Shown here: positions 59,095 to 64,000 of the stretch, piece after piece
Numbering within the stretch: the first letter of the stretch is position 1
Layout of the letters: each line of letters starts with the position of its first letter
Made by a program: the position numbers and the translations under genes
The notes under the pieces: generated by a model
Databases searched by the model: none
Seen by the model: only the letters and a program-made list of their open reading frames with translations
What the model was told of the DNA's origin: nothing
Origin: an uncultured Erythrobacter sp.
Lineage (GTDB): Bacteria > Pseudomonadota > Alphaproteobacteria > Sphingomonadales > Sphingomonadaceae
Assembly: GCA_937899785.1 (NCBI GenBank)
Contig: CALCCG010000002.1
Coordinates: 1-64,000, forward strand
Direction of reading: 5' to 3'
Length of the DNA: 64,000 nt

Positions 59095-59826
59095 ATGGCA
59101 TCGATTGCAGTCTACAGCGTCAAAGGAGGAGTTGGAAAGACGACTTTCTCTGTGAATCTGGCGTGGTGCGCTGCAAATATCTCGCGCCGCAAAACGCTGC
59201 TTTGGGACCTCGACCCATCCAACGGGTCGGGCTTTCTCCTGGGCGTTGACCCCAAGAAAAAACGCAGCGCACAAAGCGTTTTTTCCGCCGCGCGCGACCC
59301 GTCTAAACTGATCCAAAAGACCAGCTATGATAATCTCAACGTCCTGCCGGCGGATGAGAGTATACGCACACTGGACCGACAGTTTGAAGGGCTGGGCAAG
59401 AAGAAGCGGCTTGCAAAACTCGTTGAGGCGTTGAGCAAGGATTATGATCGGATCATATTCGATTGTCCGCCGGTTCTTAATGAAGTCAGCGCGCAGGTTA
59501 TGCGCGCCGCTGATCTGGTAATCGTGCCGCTCCCCCCTTCCCCGCTCTCGGCACGCGCGTTTGAGCTGGTGGTCAACGAAGTACGCGGTAGCGGGAAGGG
59601 TCACCCACCCATCTTGCCGGTTCTCTCGATGATCGACATGCGGCGGTCGCTCCACCGGGAGGCGCGCGAAACCAATCCGAAGTGGCCGATCGTGCCTTTG
59701 GCCAGCGCGATTGAGCAATGCGCGGTTGAACGAAAGCCCGTCGGTGCCTTTGCTCCGCGCGCGCCCTCCGCGCGCGCCTTTGCCCAGTTATGGACCGCGA
59801 TCGAGCGTAAGCTCGCGCAAGGCTAG
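59095..59826 (+). CDS. ParA/MinD-like ATPase (orphan)
   Basis: MASIAVYSVKGGVGKTTFSVNLAWCAANISRRKTLLWDLDPSNGSGFLLG; YDRIIFDCPPVLNEVSAQVMRAADLVIVPLPPSPLS. Confidence 0.9.
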   Translation: MASIAVYSVKGGVGKTTFSVNLAWCAANISRRKTLLWDLDPSNGSGFLLGVDPKKKRSAQSVFSAARDPSKLIQKTSYDNLNVLPADESIRTLDRQFEGLGKKKRLAKLVEALSKDYDRIIFDCPPVLNEVSAQVMRAADLVIVPLPPSPLSARAFELVVNEVRGSGKGHPPILPVLSMIDMRRSLHREARETNPKWPIVPLASAIEQCAVERKPVGAFAPRAPSARAFAQLWTAIERKLAQG

Positions 59827-59904
59827 GCTCGTTCACAGCCCCGCATTGGCAAGCGCACCAGCTTGCCCCATAGTGCACCGCACCATTCCCAAGGGGCAGA
59901 TCGA

Positions 59905-60990
59905 ATGAGTGAATTGGCCGAAGGGCTCGGCGCTGCGATCGAAGGATCGCTGGTCGCCAAGGCGGTGGAACCCGATAAGGGGGACACGTCGGACAAACCG
60001 CTCTCAAAGATTGAATGCGCCAATTGCGGCGTAACCTTTTCGGGCAATTATTGCCCGAATTGCGGGCAGAAAGCGCGCCCCCATCGCACGCTCACCGCCA
60101 TTGGGCATGATCTGATCCATGGCGTGCTGCATCTTGACGGCAAACTGTCGCACACGCTTCCCTTGCTGGCCTTCAAACCCGGCCGTCTCACGCGTCGCTA
60201 TATCGATGGCGAGCGCGCCAAGTTCGTCAGCCCGATGTCGATGTTCTTGTTTGGCGTCTTTGCCATGTTCGCGGTGTTTCAAATGATCGGGCTGACCGCT
60301 CCGACCAATCTGGATCTCGGCACCTCGACGGAAGCCTTCCGCGCGCAGGGCGCCTCCGAAGTTGCGCGTCTCAAACAGCAGATTGCCACTATGGACCCGA
60401 ACGACCCGGAACGCGCATCTCGTGAGCAGCAATTGAAGGTGCTCGAAGGTTTCGTGGGAAGCGCGCAGGATGCCGGCGCGACGAACACGGGCGAAGACGA
60501 GAACACGGTGCTTTTCGGCGAGGAAGGAGGAAGGCTCACAATGTCGCCAACCGGGATCGACTGGATTGACCAAGGCATCGTCAAAAAGTGGCGCGAAAAC
60601 CCTGGCCTCATGCTCTACAAGATGCAGGCGAACGGCTACAAATTCAGCTGGCTACTCATACCGATATCCATCCCGTTTGTGTGGGCGATGTTCTTATGGC
60701 GACGCAAGTTCAAAGCCTATGACCACGCGATCTTCATAACGTACTCGCTCAGCTTTATGTCGCTGCTGTTTATCACGGTCTCGCTGCTGGCCACGAGCCC
60801 GATTGGCGCGGGCGGTTGGGCGTTTGCCCTGCTTGTTTTTGGCGCCCCGCTGCATCTCTATAAGCATCTCAAATACACTTACGGGCTATCGCGATTCTCC
60901 ACGATCTGGCGGTTTTTCTTCCTTATGTTCAGCATGCTCTTCATTCTGCTGATGTTCGGAAACACATTGTTGGTGTTGGGCGGTTTCTAG
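59905..60990 (+). CDS. DUF3667-like zinc-ribbon membrane protein
   Basis: CANCGVTFSGNYCPNCGQKARPHRTLTAIGHDLIHGVLHLDGKLSHTLPLLAFKPGRLTRRYIDGERAKFVSPMSMFLF; C-terminal TM helices. Confidence 0.85.
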   Translation: MSELAEGLGAAIEGSLVAKAVEPDKGDTSDKPLSKIECANCGVTFSGNYCPNCGQKARPHRTLTAIGHDLIHGVLHLDGKLSHTLPLLAFKPGRLTRRYIDGERAKFVSPMSMFLFGVFAMFAVFQMIGLTAPTNLDLGTSTEAFRAQGASEVARLKQQIATMDPNDPERASREQQLKVLEGFVGSAQDAGATNTGEDENTVLFGEEGGRLTMSPTGIDWIDQGIVKKWRENPGLMLYKMQANGYKFSWLLIPISIPFVWAMFLWRRKFKAYDHAIFITYSLSFMSLLFITVSLLATSPIGAGGWAFALLVFGAPLHLYKHLKYTYGLSRFSTIWRFFFLMFSMLFILLMFGNTLLVLGGF

Positions 60991-61052
60991 GCCGCCAACG
61001 AAAAAGGCGCCGGATTTCTCCAGCGCCTCTTCCAAAATTGACATTCGAAAGG

Positions 61053-63014
61053 TCAGGCTCCTTGCGGCGCCTCGCCCCCCTTGGGTCCAAAGCGCTTGCC
61101 CGCCTTAGGGATCGCCGAGCCATGCTGCGGGCGAACCGCCGCAGGCCCGCTGGGCGCGTCGGGGCGGTCGATCTCTCCGCCATCCATCAGCGTGTTGATT
61201 TCATCGCCCGACAAGGTTTCATATTCGAGCAGCGCCTGCGCCAGGGTGTGGAGCTTGTCCTCTTGGCTGGTCAGGATGTCGGTCGCCCGTTTGAGACCTT
61301 CCTCAACAAGTCGCTTGATCTCAGCGTCGATCAGCTTGTTGGTCTCTTCGCCCGCCATGGTGCGCGCGGTCTGCCCCATGCCCAGATAGCCTTCCTGGCT
61401 CTGTTCATATTGCAGCGGGCCGAGCTTTTCGCTCATGCCCCACTTGGTGACCATGTTGCGAGCCAGGTCGGTCGCGTATTGGATATCGCCCGACGCGCCG
61501 CTGGAAACCTTGTCGTGGCCAAAGATGATATCTTCAGCAACGCGCCCGCCCATGGCGACCGCCAGGTTCGCGTGCATCTTGTCACGGTGGTAGGAATAGC
61601 TGTCGCGCTCCGGCAAACGCATCACCATACCCAGCGCGCGGCCGCGCGGAATGATGGTGGCCTTGTGAATGGGATCGGATGCCGGCTCGTTGATGCTGAC
61701 CAAGGCGTGACCCGCCTCGTGATAGGCGGTCATCTTCTTTTCGTCTTCGGTCATAACCATTGAGCGGCGCTCCGCCCCCATCATGACCTTGTCCTTGGCG
61801 TCTTCAAACTCCTGCATGGCAACAAGGCGCTTGTTGCGGCGCGCGGCCAGCAACGCGGCTTCGTTGACCAGGTTTGCAAGATCCGCGCCCGAGAAACCCG
61901 GAGTACCGCGCGCAATTGTTCTTGGGTTCACATCGGGCGCCAGCGGCACCTTCTTCATGTGAACGCCGAGGATCTTCTCGCGACCCTCGATGTCAGGGAT
62001 TGGCACCACGACCTGACGGTCAAACCGGCCGGGACGCAGGAGCGCAGGATCAAGCACATCGGGGCGGTTGGTCGCAGCGATGATGATAATGCCTTCGTTG
62101 GCTTCAAAACCATCCATCTCAACCAGCAGCTGGTTGAGCGTCTGCTCACGCTCATCATTGGAATTGCCAAGGCCGTGCCCGCGCGAACGGCCCACCGCAT
62201 CAATTTCGTCGATAAAGACTATGCATGGAGCGTTCTTCTTGGCTTGTTCGAACATGTCGCGCACGCGGCTGGCGCCGACACCGACAAACATTTCGACAAA
62301 GTCAGAACCGGAAATGGTGAAGAAGGGAACGCCGGCTTCGCCCGCAATTGCGCGCGCCAGCAAGGTCTTGCCCGTACCCGGCGAGCCGACCAGCAGCGCG
62401 CCTTTGGGAATCTGGCCACCCAGTTTTGAAAAGCGCTGCGGGTCTTTGAGGAACTCGACAATTTCCTGCAGCTCTTCGCGCGCTTCGTCGATGCCGGCGA
62501 CATCTTCAAATGTGACGCGGCCCTGGCGCTCCGTAAGCATCTTCGCCTTGGACTTGCCAAAGCCCATAGCGCCGCCGCCGCCGCCCTTTTGAACTTGGCG
62601 CAGAGCAAAGAAAGCAATGCCCAGGATCAACAAGAAGGGAAGCGAATTGAGCAGAATATAGAGCAACATATTGGGCTGTTCGCGCGGCTTGCCCGTGAAC
62701 TGAACACCGTTATCTTCAAGCAGGCCAGTGATTTCAATGTCAGAGCCCACCGGGATCGCGGTGAAAGCGTTTCCGTTTTTGAACGTGCCCGTGATCAGGT
62801 CATCGCCCAGCTGGACCGACTCAATCTTGCCTTCTTGAACTTGCTCGCGGATCTCGGAGTTTTGTATCTCAGTGCCTTGCGTCTGTCCGGATTTTCTAAA
62901 CAGCGAGACCACCAGCAGAAGCGCAAGAAAAATTCCGCCCCAGATCATCAATTGCTTCACCCAAGGGTTTTGCCCTTCAGGCGGCGGCTGGTTGGGATCG
63001 TTCTGCTCGCTCAT
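61053..63014 (-). CDS. ftsH: ATP-dependent zinc metalloprotease FtsH
   Basis: [83 protein letters not shown]. Confidence 0.98.
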   Translation of the reverse strand: MSEQNDPNQPPPEGQNPWVKQLMIWGGIFLALLLVVSLFRKSGQTQGTEIQNSEIREQVQEGKIESVQLGDDLITGTFKNGNAFTAIPVGSDIEITGLLEDNGVQFTGKPREQPNMLLYILLNSLPFLLILGIAFFALRQVQKGGGGGAMGFGKSKAKMLTERQGRVTFEDVAGIDEAREELQEIVEFLKDPQRFSKLGGQIPKGALLVGSPGTGKTLLARAIAGEAGVPFFTISGSDFVEMFVGVGASRVRDMFEQAKKNAPCIVFIDEIDAVGRSRGHGLGNSNDEREQTLNQLLVEMDGFEANEGIIIIAATNRPDVLDPALLRPGRFDRQVVVPIPDIEGREKILGVHMKKVPLAPDVNPRTIARGTPGFSGADLANLVNEAALLAARRNKRLVAMQEFEDAKDKVMMGAERRSMVMTEDEKKMTAYHEAGHALVSINEPASDPIHKATIIPRGRALGMVMRLPERDSYSYHRDKMHANLAVAMGGRVAEDIIFGHDKVSSGASGDIQYATDLARNMVTKWGMSEKLGPLQYEQSQEGYLGMGQTARTMAGEETNKLIDAEIKRLVEEGLKRATDILTSQEDKLHTLAQALLEYETLSGDEINTLMDGGEIDRPDAPSGPAAVRPQHGSAIPKAGKRFGPKGGEAPQGA

Positions 63015-63115
63015 CTCTCGGTGATTCCTTTTCTCAGACCTCGCAATGTAGGTAGGCCCTCATGAATGGCAAGCTAATGCGCAGCCCGGGGCGCGACGCG
63101 TAATTTCGAACACGG

Positions 63116-63775
63116 TCACCCGAAATTTCGATCATTGGCGGCGGAAGACCCCGTTGAATAGGCCGCGAGAAACACATCGACGGCCCCCGATATTCGCCGC
63201 GCGCGATCCGCGGAGGTGACCTGACGGCCAAATCGCTGGTCAAGATCGCCCATTCCCTTGCACAAAGCGGCAAACTGTTCAGCGCCAAGGATCGGGTCGG
63301 GCACGCTGAGCTCACCAACCTCGTTCGCGTAGGCCAGGAAGTCGGCAAAGGCCTCCTTCATGCGCCAAGGACCAGCCTTCAAGAAAGCGTGCCCTATCGC
63401 GGGCTCAACTTCGGTTTCCGCTGCGATTCGGCGTTCGAACTGGATCATCTCTGGCCGGGAGAGAAACGCAATCATGCCTTCGCCGATGGCTTCCAAGCGC
63501 TCTCTGATTGTCCCTTCGAGCGTGTCTTCAAGGGTGAAGTAGCCGCGCATTTTCTCACATTCGAGCTCCACCGCTGCCGTGAACAACCCCCTTTTGTCGC
63601 CGAAATGGTTGTACACCGTCACCTTCGAGACGCCCGCATCCGCAGCAACCTGCTCAATCGATGTGGCAGCGAAGCCATGCTCGAAGAACCGCAGCGATGC
63701 GGCTTCGATAATGGCTAGGCGTTTGGCCTGATCAAAGGGGCGTCCCGGCTTTTTTTTCAAAGAAATGGAACCCAA
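63116..63775 (-). CDS. TetR/AcrR family transcriptional regulator
   Basis: RLAIIEAASLRFFEHGFAATSIEQVAADAGVSKVTVYNHFGDKRGLFTAAVE. Confidence 0.95.
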   Translation of the reverse strand: MGSISLKKKPGRPFDQAKRLAIIEAASLRFFEHGFAATSIEQVAADAGVSKVTVYNHFGDKRGLFTAAVELECEKMRGYFTLEDTLEGTIRERLEAIGEGMIAFLSRPEMIQFERRIAAETEVEPAIGHAFLKAGPWRMKEAFADFLAYANEVGELSVPDPILGAEQFAALCKGMGDLDQRFGRQVTSADRARRISGAVDVFLAAYSTGSSAANDRNFG

Positions 63776-63794
63776 ACGAAAAACAAGGATTGAC

Positions 63795-63818
63795 TAACTG
63801 AACGTCAGCGTTCAGTTA
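63795..63818. promoter_or_regulatory. Perfect inverted repeat TAACTGAACG-tcag-CGTTCAGTTA, candidate TetR operator
   Basis: 10-bp arms, 4-nt spacer, 20 bp upstream of the TetR start and between divergent genes. Confidence 0.8.
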
Positions 63819-63889
63819 AACGGCATCGTACAGTAATGTGCTGCGCCCCTCGTAAATGCAACCCCTGCCCGATCTAAAGGTTCCGCCCC

Positions 63890-64000
63890 ATGCTCTGGAT
63901 CGCCATTCGAATGCTCACCGGCGACAAGCAGAAATTCTATGGCCTGCTCTTTGGCATTGCCTTCTCCACTTTGCTCATCACGCAGCAGCTTACCATTTTT
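63890..64000 (+). CDS. ABC transporter permease, DevC-like (N-terminal fragment, truncated by window edge)
   Basis: MLWIAIRMLTGDKQKFYGLLFGIAFSTLLITQQLTIF resembles DevC-type permease N-termini. Confidence 0.7.
   Translation, partial: MLWIAIRMLTGDKQKFYGLLFGIAFSTLLITQQLTIF

Noticed and set aside
1-64000. CRISPR arrays, rRNA/tRNA genes, prophage or IS elements
   Set aside because: None recognised by eye: no spaced direct repeats, transposase or integrase ORFs, and no obvious tRNA cloverleaf. Confirm with tRNAscan-SE, Infernal/Rfam and ISfinder.

Overview
This is a contiguous, gene-dense, high-GC chromosomal segment. Its gene content (SecB, TimA-like Tim44 protein, UPF0262, CC_3452 family, dnaA near rpsT-mutM-ubiE-ubiB) suggests an alphaproteobacterium, probably Sphingomonadales/Erythrobacteraceae. 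I support about 67 protein-coding genes. They include a peroxide-defence block (ahpC-ahpF-katG), the ubiE-ubiB-coaBC-dut region, the dnaA region, the rpmH-rnpA-yidD-yidC-engB cluster, dnaB, rpoZ and ftsH. I saw no rRNA, tRNA, CRISPR array, prophage or IS element by eye. No large undescribed multi-gene system is obvious. The best leads are: (1) a DUF1499 gene split by an in-frame amber codon at 39541-39543; (2) an ordered heptamer array TTCAGTT-TTCGGTT-gc-AACTGAA-AACCGAA between a HxlR-type regulator and a CC_3452-like gene, with related heptamers adjoined upstream of a VWA protein 15 kb away; (3) that VWA protein carries a TonB-dependent-receptor-like 'IVVTGTRV' motif after its signal peptide; (4) a CoaBC enzyme with a roughly 200-aa acidic, low-complexity interdomain insertion; (5) structured DNA flanking dnaA; (6) a perfect 10-bp inverted repeat between a TetR gene and an ABC permease. 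Calls rest on reading the translations and the DNA; no database search was run.
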